Origin: an uncultured Ruminococcus sp.
Lineage (GTDB): Bacteria; Bacillota; Clostridia; Oscillospirales; Acutalibacteraceae
Assembly (NCBI GenBank): GCA_902765855.1
Contig: CACXBF010000024.1
Span: 1-41,542, forward strand
DNA length: 41,542 nt
Direction of reading: 5' to 3'
The notes under the pieces were generated by a model that was not told the origin of the DNA, made no database searches, and saw nothing but the letters and a program-made list of their open reading frames with translations. The position numbers and the translations under genes were made by a program. Shown here piece after piece: positions 25,791-33,854 of the stretch (position 1 is the first letter of the stretch; every line of letters starts with the position of its first letter).

Positions 25791-27038
25791 TCACTCCATA
25801 ACACAGCGTATGCCCCAAGATGGAATTTTTTCTTCAGGATATTCTTCATTCGGAAAAACAAATGCTGTATCATATTTAGGACGCTTTTTCGGGAAAATTC
25901 CATCTCCGTCAGTAAAAAGAAAAACTCCCCTTAATCCTTTCAATTCTCCATTACTAATTAAATCATTTATATACTGAAAAGCCGGGCGAAAATCCGTTCC
26001 ACCTCTGCCCTTTACTGTAAAAGTTTCAGATAATCGCTTTATGTCAGCAGTTGAGTGTAAAACCATATCTGAACGAACCTCGTCATCGCATTGAATTATA
26101 CGAACATTTGCATTTGGCGCAAGCTCATCTGAAACCAATATTTCATATGTTTCAGTCAGAAAACTTCTGATTACCTCCTCTGAACAAGACATTGAAGTAT
26201 CTATAACTATTGCAAAGGTTCGGATTTTCTTTTCCTCTTTTGTTTCTTGTGGTTCAATCAAAGCAAGATTGCCATAAAGTGAAAATCCGTACATATAAAA
26301 GGAAGTGTTTATACTATCCTCATCAGGTTTTAAGAGTTCTTGCCTAATAGAAAACTTCTTCAAAAGCTCCGAATAGCTTTTATCATTTCTGTTTGCAAGA
26401 TTAAGTATATCAATAAGTTCTTCGGCTGATCCCGCACTTTCTCTTGCAAAGGTTTGTGCCTCCGAGTCGGTATGCTCGCCTATTTTTCCCCATCTTTGCA
26501 TAAGACTTTCGATTTTCTGTTTAGGTGTATTCTCATCGCACCACAAAGAATGGTCATCAATATAAAACTCTTGTGAAATTGACATCAAGGTTTGCGCATC
26601 AAATTTCTGACTACTTAAAATCGTATAAATAGATTGAGCCGTAAAAGATGATTTTTTCGCACGAAATAACGCATAAACTGTTGCTCTTTCGTGCGATTGA
26701 TGTTTTTGAACACACTTGTTCATAATAGAATCTATAATATGTTCTGTTGCAATATCGCAAGAAATATCCCAAAGAAATTTATCCCTTGAATTTCCCATTA
26801 TAATATGACGATAAAGGCAATGCAAAACCGAATGAAGATACGCCCTATTTAAGGCTATACCCTTAGAAATTTCTACATAATCCCTATTGTAATAAAATTT
26901 AAAGCCGTCTGTTGCACAGCTTGAAAACTTATTATTCTCCTCAAGGGTAAGACTTCCGAGTGCAAGTCCTAAAAATCTCATAGATATATATAGCTTGGTT
27001 TTAGAAGTTTCTATTGCTTTTGTATATTCATCACCCAT
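25791..27038 (-). CDS. VWA-like protein with DUF2201-type metallopeptidase-like N-terminus
   Basis: A 415-aa protein. The N-terminal half has a LHSVLHCLYRH segment followed by LWDISCDIATEHII, aligning with the HExLHxxxxH...WNIAxD pattern of DUF2201/COG3864 proteins, but the catalytic Glu is Ser. The C-terminal half is a VWA domain with an intact metal site: DTSMS, the Thr of GRGGTDF, and FTDGDG. Such proteins are commonly encoded with MoxR AAA+ ATPases and act as partners in metal- or complex-related remodelling; the exact role is unknown. The ATG at 27038 (after AGGGGCGA) follows the LRR gene stop by 10 nt; the longer frame to 27092 would overlap it. It pairs with the LRR gene in one transcript. 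Confidence 0.75.
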   Translation of the reverse strand: MGDEYTKAIETSKTKLYISMRFLGLALGSLTLEENNKFSSCATDGFKFYYNRDYVEISKGIALNRAYLHSVLHCLYRHIIMGNSRDKFLWDISCDIATEHIIDSIMNKCVQKHQSHERATVYALFRAKKSSFTAQSIYTILSSQKFDAQTLMSISQEFYIDDHSLWCDENTPKQKIESLMQRWGKIGEHTDSEAQTFARESAGSAEELIDILNLANRNDKSYSELLKKFSIRQELLKPDEDSINTSFYMYGFSLYGNLALIEPQETKEEKKIRTFAIVIDTSMSCSEEVIRSFLTETYEILVSDELAPNANVRIIQCDDEVRSDMVLHSTADIKRLSETFTVKGRGGTDFRPAFQYINDLISNGELKGLRGVFLFTDGDGIFPKKRPKYDTAFVFPNEEYPEEKIPSWGIRCVME

Positions 27039-27048
27039 AATGTCGCCC

Positions 27049-28020
27049 CTATAATTCAAAGCGTTTGCGTCTGCTTTTTCCAAAACGCTCATTTTTGGTA
27101 TTCATCAAATAGCCGAGAATTTCTGTTTTCTGCTTATTTCTTGCTGTAAGAATAGCGTCTTCAAGAATATTTTCATCAGGTTTAATCGTTTCACACAAAA
27201 ATATCACAACATCATAATTTCCATTTTTGATTGTACGATTAAGCACAATAGAAATATTCTCCGAAAGGTAAGTTATATAAGTCGATTTAGCCTCAATAGA
27301 AAGTTCTGTCGGATACATCAATCTCAGAATTGCAATTTCTGAGCATATTTCCTCGTTTTCATTAATCACCGCAAATTTAAAGCACGAATCATACTCCGCA
27401 AAATTTATCAATCCATTGCTTACACATTGCCTATAACGAAAACCACTGCCCCTTGTAAAGTGTTCAAAAATTCTCGCCGGTCCGTTTTCTATTGATTCCT
27501 CAAAATATTCAGGCATAAGCATAACAGCTTTTTCATTAGTATCTGTAAAAATAATGGTCAGATATTGCTTTTTGGTGAGTTCGGAAAGTAATTTATTAAG
27601 ACAAGTATGTTCGTTTCTATTCGTTCTAAGCGTAATTTTAGAAAGCTTTCCACAGTTCATAAAAGCTCCGCCACCTATTTTCTGAACTCCTCCGAAAAGC
27701 GATATTTCTCTTAAATTTCTGCAATCATAAAAAGCATAATCGCCAATATGTTCAATAGAACTTGGTAATGCTATACTCATAAGCTCATTGGTACAAATTG
27801 CAGGGTAAAATGATTTTCCGCAAGCTATAATATCATTATATTTCTTGCAGATACGATTCCACGAGCCTTCTCCTGCAAAGGCATACGCTCCTATTCCAAT
27901 AATTCTTTTATTATCTATACTTTCAGGCAGTATTACATCTCCGCAGATTGAAAAAAATCGTAAAAGCTCTGCGTTATTATCTATTTCTCTATATAATATT
28001 TTTTCATCAGTAATACTCAT
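27049..28020 (-). CDS. Leucine-rich repeat (BspA/LRR_5-type) cytoplasmic protein
   Basis: A 323-aa protein with LRR_5-type repeats in the first half (IIGIGAYAFAGEG, IEHIGDYAFYDCRNL, VQKIGGGAFMNCGKL) and a helical second half that looks like degenerate ankyrin-type or HEAT-type repeats (AILRLMYP, VVIFLCETIK, EILGYLMNT). No signal peptide, so it is probably cytoplasmic, unlike surface BspA proteins. AAGGAAG precedes the ATG by 6 nt. It is the first gene of a two-gene unit with the VWA protein and likely works with it. Confidence 0.75.
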   Translation of the reverse strand: MSITDEKILYREIDNNAELLRFFSICGDVILPESIDNKRIIGIGAYAFAGEGSWNRICKKYNDIIACGKSFYPAICTNELMSIALPSSIEHIGDYAFYDCRNLREISLFGGVQKIGGGAFMNCGKLSKITLRTNRNEHTCLNKLLSELTKKQYLTIIFTDTNEKAVMLMPEYFEESIENGPARIFEHFTRGSGFRYRQCVSNGLINFAEYDSCFKFAVINENEEICSEIAILRLMYPTELSIEAKSTYITYLSENISIVLNRTIKNGNYDVVIFLCETIKPDENILEDAILTARNKQKTEILGYLMNTKNERFGKSRRKRFEL

Positions 28021-28086
28021 ATTATCTTCCTTGCAGGCAAAAAAACTCGCTCCTATTTTCAGCTAATACACTGCCCTAAGACAAAT

Positions 28087-28122
28087 AAAAGTTTTTCTCA
28101 AGCCTTTAAAAAGACTTGACCT
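28087..28122. repeat. Degenerate copy of the CAAGCCTTT hairpin repeat
   Basis: AAAAGTTTTTCTCAAGCCTTT (from 28087) then AAAAAGACTTG; the arms pair with one G-U. It matches the end of the 25585-25766 repeat read on its minus strand and lies in the leader of the LRR-VWA transcript. Confidence 0.55.
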
Positions 28123-28172
28123 AAACTTCAGTTTTCTAAGATTAAGTACATCAACTAAACGGTAATCTACTG

Positions 28173-28197
28173 TTTTCATTATATTATATAATGAAAA
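28173..28197. promoter_or_regulatory. 25-bp perfect palindrome in a divergent promoter region (candidate operator)
   Basis: TTTTCATTATA-tta-TATAATGAAAA. The left arm contains the minus-strand -10 box and the rest fills its spacer; the plus-strand -35 begins 18 bp further on. Confidence 0.55.
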
Positions 28198-28206
28198 TAG
28201 TGTCAA
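28178..28206 (-). promoter_or_regulatory. Perfect consensus promoter of the LRR-VWA unit
   Basis: TTGACA (28201-28206), 17 bp, TATAAT (28178-28183) on the minus strand. The leader to the LRR gene is about 150 nt. Confidence 0.75.
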
Positions 28207-28215
28207 ATAACTTGG

Positions 28216-28244
28216 TTGACGGGCTATTCCCATAATGATATAAT
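28216..28244 (+). promoter_or_regulatory. Promoter of the MetH reactivation-domain gene
   Basis: TTGACG (28216-28221), 17 bp, TATAAT (28239-28244). The start codon is about 30 nt downstream of the expected transcription start. Confidence 0.8.
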
Positions 28245-28280
28245 ATTCTAAAATTATATGAATTTTACGGTGAATTCAAC

Positions 28281-28955
28281 ATGATATATTCTTATTCTCT
28301 AAATTCTCAGGAAGTCAACATTACAAAAAAAGAGGTATATCGTTATCTTGGCTATGGTAGAGTTTATCCCAGTGACGAAGTCACTGCTCTCATAGATGAG
28401 TGCGTAAACGAATTTAATAAATATGTAAATTATCGGGCTTGCTATGCAAAGGTTGATATTTCTGTTGATGAGCAAAACGAAATTATAAATTTCGGATTTA
28501 TGCAAGTTAAAAGCCATTCTCTGACTATAAATCTCCGTGGCTGTGAGAGTGCATATATCTTTGCCGCTACAACAGGTGCTATGGCAGAAAGATTAATTAT
28601 GAAGCATAATAAGCTTTCCGCTCTCAAAGGAATAGTAACGGACGCTATTGGTTCGGCATCTATTGAAGATTTCTGCAACCTTCTCAACAAAATGCTTGCA
28701 GATTTAAGTTCGCAGAACAATAAATTTCTTCGTCCGAGATTTAGCTGTGGCTATGGAGATTTTCCGCTTGAATTTCAACCGCAGATTCTTGAATTTCTCG
28801 ATACAAGTCGAAAAATCTGTCTTAATATAACAGATAATCTTATGATGACGCCTGTTAAATCAGTTACGGCCGTTGTAGGAATAAGCGATTTTCCGACAAA
28901 ATGTCGTACAGGCTGTGTAAGCTGTCAAAAAACGGATTGCGAATACAGGAATTGA
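28281..28955 (+). CDS. Standalone methionine synthase reactivation-domain protein
   Basis: A 224-aa protein matching the C-terminal activation domain of cobalamin-dependent methionine synthase: the motif RPRFSCGYGDFPLEFQ (compare RxSPGYG) and NLMMTPVKSVTAVVGIS are clear. The domain binds S-adenosylmethionine and cob(II)alamin-bound MetH for reductive methylation. A C-terminal Cys cluster (CRTGCVSCQKTDC) is extra and could bind a metal or iron-sulfur cluster that delivers the electron; this is inference. Clostridial MetH often lacks the fused domain, and the MetH encoded at 29730-32114 does, so this protein is its likely partner. Confidence 0.88.
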   Translation: MIYSYSLNSQEVNITKKEVYRYLGYGRVYPSDEVTALIDECVNEFNKYVNYRACYAKVDISVDEQNEIINFGFMQVKSHSLTINLRGCESAYIFAATTGAMAERLIMKHNKLSALKGIVTDAIGSASIEDFCNLLNKMLADLSSQNNKFLRPRFSCGYGDFPLEFQPQILEFLDTSRKICLNITDNLMMTPVKSVTAVVGISDFPTKCRTGCVSCQKTDCEYRN

Positions 28956-29055
28956 ATATATCGTTAATTTAAACAATAATCTTAATTATAGATATATTTA
29001 ATTTGTATAAAATCATAATGCTACGCAAAGTATCATAAATGCAAGGTAAAGTTTC

Positions 29056-29084
29056 TTGCGATTTTGAGAAAATCAACTTAAAAT
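29056..29084 (+). promoter_or_regulatory. Candidate promoter of the XRE-metH unit
   Basis: TTGCGA (29056-29061), 17 bp, TAAAAT (29079-29084). The spacer contains a short palindrome GATTTT-ga-GAAAATC, a possible operator. No SAM or cobalamin riboswitch structure was recognised in 28956-29123. Confidence 0.45.
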
Positions 29085-29123
29085 TGAAACACAATAAAAA
29101 CAAAATTTCAGGAGGCTTTTACT

Positions 29124-29708
29124 ATGACACTTGGAGAAAAAATTAAAGAAGCTCGTAAAAAAGCGGGGCTTACTCAAGAACAATTTGCAGAAAAAATTTG
29201 TGTATCAAGACAGGCTGTTACTAAATGGGAAGCCGACAAAGGCACTCCTGATGTTGAAAATCTTAAGGCAATTTCTAATCTATTGAATGTCAGCATTGAC
29301 TTTCTTTTAAATAATGACGAAAAATTAAAAACTCTTTCTATAAAAGAAGCGATTAACCTTGATGATTATGAAAAAACCGCTAAATGTCGTTTTAAGGAGG
29401 ATGCTGTAGTTCTTGCAAAATATCCCAATGCAATAGAAATTCGTCCACTTATCAAAAGTAAAAATATGAATAAATTTGAGTCTGCTCTTGATTGGATTTT
29501 TTCAGGTACACTTTTTTTATATCATAATCATTTTGAGGATTTATCTAAATATTATCTTATTAAATTAGATAACAAATTTTTGCTGGTTAATGTCACAAAA
29601 GAATTTATTATTTCTGATGAAATAAATATTAACCCTACAGCAAAAAATAAATTTGTTATCGGTGATTGCAAATATACAATTTGTAACTACACATTAAATA
29701 AAGAATAA
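29124..29708 (+). CDS. XRE-family transcriptional regulator
   Basis: A 194-aa protein. Residues 1-60 form a Cro/C1-type helix-turn-helix (LGEKIKEARKKAGLTQEQFA, then CVSRQAVTKWE). The C-terminal 130 residues are not recognised; they look like a mixed alpha/beta domain without membrane segments. AGGAGG lies 8 nt before the ATG. It ends 21 nt before metH, so the two are probably co-transcribed and the regulator may control metH; what it senses is not apparent. Confidence 0.85.
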   Translation: MTLGEKIKEARKKAGLTQEQFAEKICVSRQAVTKWEADKGTPDVENLKAISNLLNVSIDFLLNNDEKLKTLSIKEAINLDDYEKTAKCRFKEDAVVLAKYPNAIEIRPLIKSKNMNKFESALDWIFSGTLFLYHNHFEDLSKYYLIKLDNKFLLVNVTKEFIISDEININPTAKNKFVIGDCKYTICNYTLNKE

Positions 29709-29729
29709 ACAAAAAGAAGGTATTAGGGA

Positions 29730-32114
29730 ATGAATATCAAAGAGCTTATAAAAAATCAACTAGTATACTTTGACGGAGGTATGGGAACACTTCTTCAAGA
29801 GCGTGGTTTACAACCGGGTGAACTGCCTGAAACATGGAATATTCTCCACCCGGAGATAATCACAGATATTCACCGCTCATATTTTGAGGCCGGTGCTAAT
29901 ATCATCAAGACAAATACTTTCGGTGCTAACCACCTTAAATTCGACAATCTTGAGGAAATTATAACAAAGGCTGTCGAGAACGCCAATAAGGCAAGAGAAG
30001 GCTTTAAAAATGCTTATATTGCTCTTGATATAGGCCCTATCGGAAAAATGCTCAAACCTCTTGGCGACCTCGATTTTGAAAAGGCTGTCGAAATCTTCGC
30101 AGAAACAGTAAAAATCGGTTCAAAGCTCAATGTAGATTTAATTCTTATTGAAACTATGAATGATTCCTACGAAACAAAGGCGGCTGTATTAGCGACTAAG
30201 GAAATTTCAGATTTGCCAATTTTCGTTACAACCGTTTATGACGAAAACGCAAAACTTATGACAGGTGCAAATCCTAAATGTATGGTAGCAATTCTAGAAG
30301 GCTTAGGCGTTGACGCTTTAGGTCTTAACTGCTCACTCGGTCCTGAACAGATGAAAAAAATCGTTCCTATGCTAACAAAGGAAGCAAGTATCCCTGTAAT
30401 TGTCAATCCTAATGCAGGACTTCCAAGAAGCGAAAACGGCAAAACTGTTTATGATGTTGACGCTGATGAATTTTCAGATATTATGGTTGAAATTGCGGAA
30501 AGCGGTGCAAGAATCTTAGGTGGTTGCTGCGGAACTACTCCAGAATTTATCCGCAAAACTATCGAAAAGACTAAATACTTAAAGCCAAAGCCTATAGTTC
30601 CAAAAAATACAACTCTTGTTTCTTCATATACTCACGCAGTTGAGATTGGTCCATCTCCCATACTTATCGGCGAAAGAATAAATCCAACAGGTAAATCTAA
30701 ATTTAAGGAAGCTCTTCGTCAAAACAATATGGACTACATTCTCAACGAGGGAATTGCACAACAAGAAAAAGGTGTACAAATCCTTGATGTCAATGTAGGT
30801 CTGCCTGAAATTGACGAAGTTGAAATGATTAAAAGTGCCGTATTCGAGCTTCAAAGCGTCATCGACTTACCACTTCAGATTGATACAGTCGATATTGAAG
30901 CTATGGAACAGTCTATGAGATTATATAATGGTAAACCGCTTGTCAATTCTGTAAACGGCAAAGAAAAGAATATGAAAGAGGTTTTCCCACTTATCAAAAA
31001 ATATGGCGGTACACTTATTGCACTTACGATTGACGAAGACGGTATTCCCGAAACCGTTGAAGGCAGAATGAAGATTGCCGAAAAAATCATAAAAACTGCC
31101 GCAGAATACGGTATCGACAAAAAAGATATTGTTGTTGACCCTCTTGCAATGACAATTTCAAGTGATACAAACAGTGCTAATATAACTCTTGAAACAGTTA
31201 AGAGATTAAGCGATATGGGAATAAAGACAAGTCTTGGTGTTTCCAATATTTCTTTTGGATTACCTAATCGAGAATTTGTAACATCAACCTTCTTTGCAAT
31301 GGCATTGCAAAATGGTCTTAACTGTGCAATTATGAATCCATATTCACAAGAGATGATGAAAGTATATTATTGCTTCAATGCTCTCACTAATCGTGATGAT
31401 AACTGCACTGATTACATCAATTTCTGCTCAACGGTTGTTACTCAGACAGTAACCACTACCTCAGCAACAGGCACAAAGCTTGAAAGCAACGATGATGAAC
31501 CACTTAAAAAAGCTATCATCAAGGGATTAAAAGAACAAGCTGCTGCCATAACAGCTGAAATGCTCAAAACAATTTCACCTCTTGATTTGATTGATACACA
31601 AATCATTCCTGCACTTGATATTGTCGGAAAGGGGTTTGAGGAAAAAACCGTATTCCTGCCACAGTTACTTATGAGTGCGGAAGCTTCAAAATCAAGCTTT
31701 GATGTTGTCAAAGCTTCTATGGCAAGCAATGGTGAGGCTTCTAAGGGGAGAATTATCCTCGCAACTGTAAAAGGAGACATTCACGATATAGGTAAAAATA
31801 TAGTTAAGGTTCTTTTAGAGAATTACGGATATGAAGTAATCGACCTCGGAAAAGATGTTCCACCTGAATTAGTCTGTGAAACAGCAATCAAAGAAGAAAT
31901 CAACCTTGTAGGACTTAGTGCTTTAATGACCACTACCGTTCCGAGTATGGAAGAAACTATTAAACAACTTCGTGAAAAACGCCCTCAATGCAAAGTTGTT
32001 GTCGGTGGTGCTGTTTTAACACAAGAATATGCAGATATGATTGGTGCTGACTACTATGCAAAAGACGCTATGGAAACCGTAAGATATGCTGAACATTTCT
32101 TCGGAATAGAATAA
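29730..32114 (+). CDS. metH: Cobalamin-dependent methionine synthase without reactivation domain
   Basis: A 794-aa enzyme. In order: homocysteine S-methyltransferase domain (about 1-290; zinc cysteines Cys201 in NCSLGP and Cys266/267 in GGCCGTT), pterin-binding (methyltetrahydrofolate) domain (about 300-570), B12-binding cap, and Rossmann cobalamin domain with GDIHDIG (682-688; His685 ligates cobalt). The protein stops there; the ~330-residue reactivation domain of long MetH is missing and is supplied by the gene at 28281. It methylates homocysteine to methionine using 5-methyltetrahydrofolate. No metF adjoins. A strong bidirectional terminator follows. Confidence 0.95.
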   Translation: MNIKELIKNQLVYFDGGMGTLLQERGLQPGELPETWNILHPEIITDIHRSYFEAGANIIKTNTFGANHLKFDNLEEIITKAVENANKAREGFKNAYIALDIGPIGKMLKPLGDLDFEKAVEIFAETVKIGSKLNVDLILIETMNDSYETKAAVLATKEISDLPIFVTTVYDENAKLMTGANPKCMVAILEGLGVDALGLNCSLGPEQMKKIVPMLTKEASIPVIVNPNAGLPRSENGKTVYDVDADEFSDIMVEIAESGARILGGCCGTTPEFIRKTIEKTKYLKPKPIVPKNTTLVSSYTHAVEIGPSPILIGERINPTGKSKFKEALRQNNMDYILNEGIAQQEKGVQILDVNVGLPEIDEVEMIKSAVFELQSVIDLPLQIDTVDIEAMEQSMRLYNGKPLVNSVNGKEKNMKEVFPLIKKYGGTLIALTIDEDGIPETVEGRMKIAEKIIKTAAEYGIDKKDIVVDPLAMTISSDTNSANITLETVKRLSDMGIKTSLGVSNISFGLPNREFVTSTFFAMALQNGLNCAIMNPYSQEMMKVYYCFNALTNRDDNCTDYINFCSTVVTQTVTTTSATGTKLESNDDEPLKKAIIKGLKEQAAAITAEMLKTISPLDLIDTQIIPALDIVGKGFEEKTVFLPQLLMSAEASKSSFDVVKASMASNGEASKGRIILATVKGDIHDIGKNIVKVLLENYGYEVIDLGKDVPPELVCETAIKEEINLVGLSALMTTTVPSMEETIKQLREKRPQCKVVVGGAVLTQEYADMIGADYYAKDAMETVRYAEHFFGIE

Positions 32115-32134
32115 ACTTTTTAATATTTAAAGAC

Positions 32135-32167
32135 AAAATGGACGAGCCTTTTCGACTCGTCCATTTT
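32135..32167. terminator. Bidirectional terminator between metH and the phage tail genes
   Basis: AAAATGGACGAG (32135-32146) pairs with CTCGTCCATTTT (32156-32167); T runs occur on both strands. It lies 5 bp from the last tail gene and marks the edge of the phage remnant. Confidence 0.88.
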
Positions 32168-32172
32168 ATAAT

Positions 32173-32826
32173 TTAAGCCTTAATTAGAGTATTAGAATTT
32201 ATACTAAAATATTTGTTATTATCAATAAGCAAAGCGTTTCCGGCTGTAACATTAGAGCAATCACATACATTTTTCATATCGTGTTCCGCAATATCGCTTT
32301 TAAACAGCACCTTACTCCCTATGATTTCAACTTCTTCACCCCTTGAGTAATTCAAGCGATTCACACTTATCTTATAAACCTCATTTTTGTTGCTCTCGTC
32401 CGTCCTCAAAAGTTCTGCCGATAATGCCGGCTTTGACGCAGCCGGTTCATTTGGAATTAACGATATTGCGTTATCATTCGATACGAAAATCATTTTCCAA
32501 GTTCTTGTTGCCACAGCATCAATGTTATAAAGTGTATTACTGTAATATACTTTTGTACCGTTTGTAACGATATCGTTTATAACCTGTTCCATATACCAAT
32601 AATTTACCGACTGAGATTTTGCCTCTCTGACAAATCTTAGTTTATAGCAATTATTGACATTGAGAGCTATTCTGATTTGATGTGATGTGTTCTCGTTTGC
32701 AAACTCTGTGTCAATATCTGTTTCGCAAACTATTCTGCTGTCTGCGGTGGTAAGTTCATTAACAACAGTTTTTATAAAGTCCTTCTCCGTGCCATATATG
32801 CTTATTGATTTATTTATGTAACTCAT
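32173..32826 (-). CDS. Phage tail-associated protein, last gene of the module
   Basis: A 217-aa protein not recognised as a named family. It appears all-beta in its second half (ISVNRLNYSRGEEVEIIGSKVLFKSDIA). Its ATG overlaps the stop of the previous gene (ATGA) and has GAGGGA upstream, so it belongs to the tail operon. Position at the 3' end, after the baseplate-type genes, suggests a receptor-binding or tip-decoration protein; this is inference from position only. Confidence 0.55.
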   Translation of the reverse strand: MSYINKSISIYGTEKDFIKTVVNELTTADSRIVCETDIDTEFANENTSHQIRIALNVNNCYKLRFVREAKSQSVNYWYMEQVINDIVTNGTKVYYSNTLYNIDAVATRTWKMIFVSNDNAISLIPNEPAASKPALSAELLRTDESNKNEVYKISVNRLNYSRGEEVEIIGSKVLFKSDIAEHDMKNVCDCSNVTAGNALLIDNNKYFSINSNTLIKA

Positions 32827-33506
32827 TCTGTTCCCTCACTTTCATATTTTACTGAAATTGGATATAGTCTTATATTGCTAAAACACAAATTTGTTACCAC
32901 ATCATCAATCATATAGCCCATATCAATACCTATATACGCTTGGTCAGATGTAGCTGTAAACTCGACTGTATAATGCTTTGCGGTATCCGTTGCTGTACCG
33001 TCTAAAGCTGTTTTCGCAACAACTCCGGGCATTTTTAGCAGTTCTGTTCTATCAGGTTCACTCGTTGAGATGAAGGCGTAAGCCTTATCACTGCCATAAC
33101 TACAGGTAAAACCTGTCGAAGTTTTAAAATCGAACTCAAATGAATACATATTGTCTGGAATAGTGTCAAACATCAAATAAATATGCTCATAGCCACTGCC
33201 GCCCTTGTATGTTATATCGTTAATACCGTCATTATAATTGTTATCGAACTGCGGAAAGCTTTCTATATTCTTAGACCAATTCGATAAATTTTGCTGGTCA
33301 GAACTAAGTATATTTTCGCCTTCTGTAGTTTTGCGTTTGTATACTTTTGATAGCGTTTTACTAAAATCATAAGCATACATCAATGCAACAGTTTTATGGT
33401 CACTTTTGCCGCCCGTTGGCTTACAGAGCTTGCCTGATAGACTGTTGAACTTATTGAGTTTGCCCGATAGATTCTGTACTCGCTTTACCTGTCCTTTTAG
33501 CTCCAT
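32823..33506 (-). CDS. Phage tail-tip protein with carbohydrate-binding-like beta sandwich
   Basis: A 227-aa protein. The N-terminus has a repeated short peptide, NLSGKLNKF followed by SLSGKL (residues 12-27). From about residue 60 a pattern of alternating strands resembles CBM_4_9/CenC-like jelly-roll domains (YSFEFDFKTS, HYTVEFTATS, TNLCFSNIRLYPI). This would fit host-surface glycan binding. The start overlaps the previous stop by one base (TAATG). Confidence 0.5.
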   Translation of the reverse strand: MELKGQVKRVQNLSGKLNKFNSLSGKLCKPTGGKSDHKTVALMYAYDFSKTLSKVYKRKTTEGENILSSDQQNLSNWSKNIESFPQFDNNYNDGINDITYKGGSGYEHIYLMFDTIPDNMYSFEFDFKTSTGFTCSYGSDKAYAFISTSEPDRTELLKMPGVVAKTALDGTATDTAKHYTVEFTATSDQAYIGIDMGYMIDDVVTNLCFSNIRLYPISVKYESEGTE

Positions 33507-33844
33507 TATGTAGCCTCCTTTGCTGTAATAGCTTTACATATGTAAAACTCATCACAAGGCACTATCATATAATAATCGCCGTCTGCAGTCTGTAAGCCAA
33601 CATCAAAGTAATATCTCCCAAACGCCAGTTGGGCTGTGTCTGCTGGCGTAAGTTTAATAGTACAAATACCGTCAACAATATCTGCGGAAGTAAGCGTTTT
33701 TACTATGTTATAATCGCTGTTTTCTGCATTTTCTTTGACGCCGAATATGATTTTTTCGCCGGCTTGAAGTGTGTATTGTTCGCCGCTCTCGTCCTCAATG
33801 TTCAAGTTAAAATCGTTTGTTGTGCCTCTGATTATGTTAATCAT
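33506..33844 (-). CDS. Small tail protein similar to BppU N-terminal domain
   Basis: A 112-aa protein. RGTTNDFNLNI, LQAGEKIIFGVKE and TIKLTPADTAQLAFGRYYFDV resemble the N-terminal domain of baseplate upper proteins (BppU_N/DUF2479), which attach receptor-binding parts to the tail tip. Only that domain is present, so it may be an adaptor. GGGGTGA precedes the ATG; it lies 10 nt after the Tal gene. Confidence 0.55.
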   Translation of the reverse strand: MINIIRGTTNDFNLNIEDESGEQYTLQAGEKIIFGVKENAENSDYNIVKTLTSADIVDGICTIKLTPADTAQLAFGRYYFDVGLQTADGDYYMIVPCDEFYICKAITAKEAT

Positions 33845-33854
33845 TTAATCACCC

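Noticed and set aside
28956-29123. Possible SAM or cobalamin riboswitch before the methionine genes
   Set aside because: The gap is short and AT-rich; I could not find the paired helices or conserved core boxes of either class.
32100-32172. Attachment-site direct repeats flanking the phage tail module
   Set aside because: I compared the left edge with 40081-40154 and 40719-40834 and saw no shared sequence long enough to propose attL/attR.
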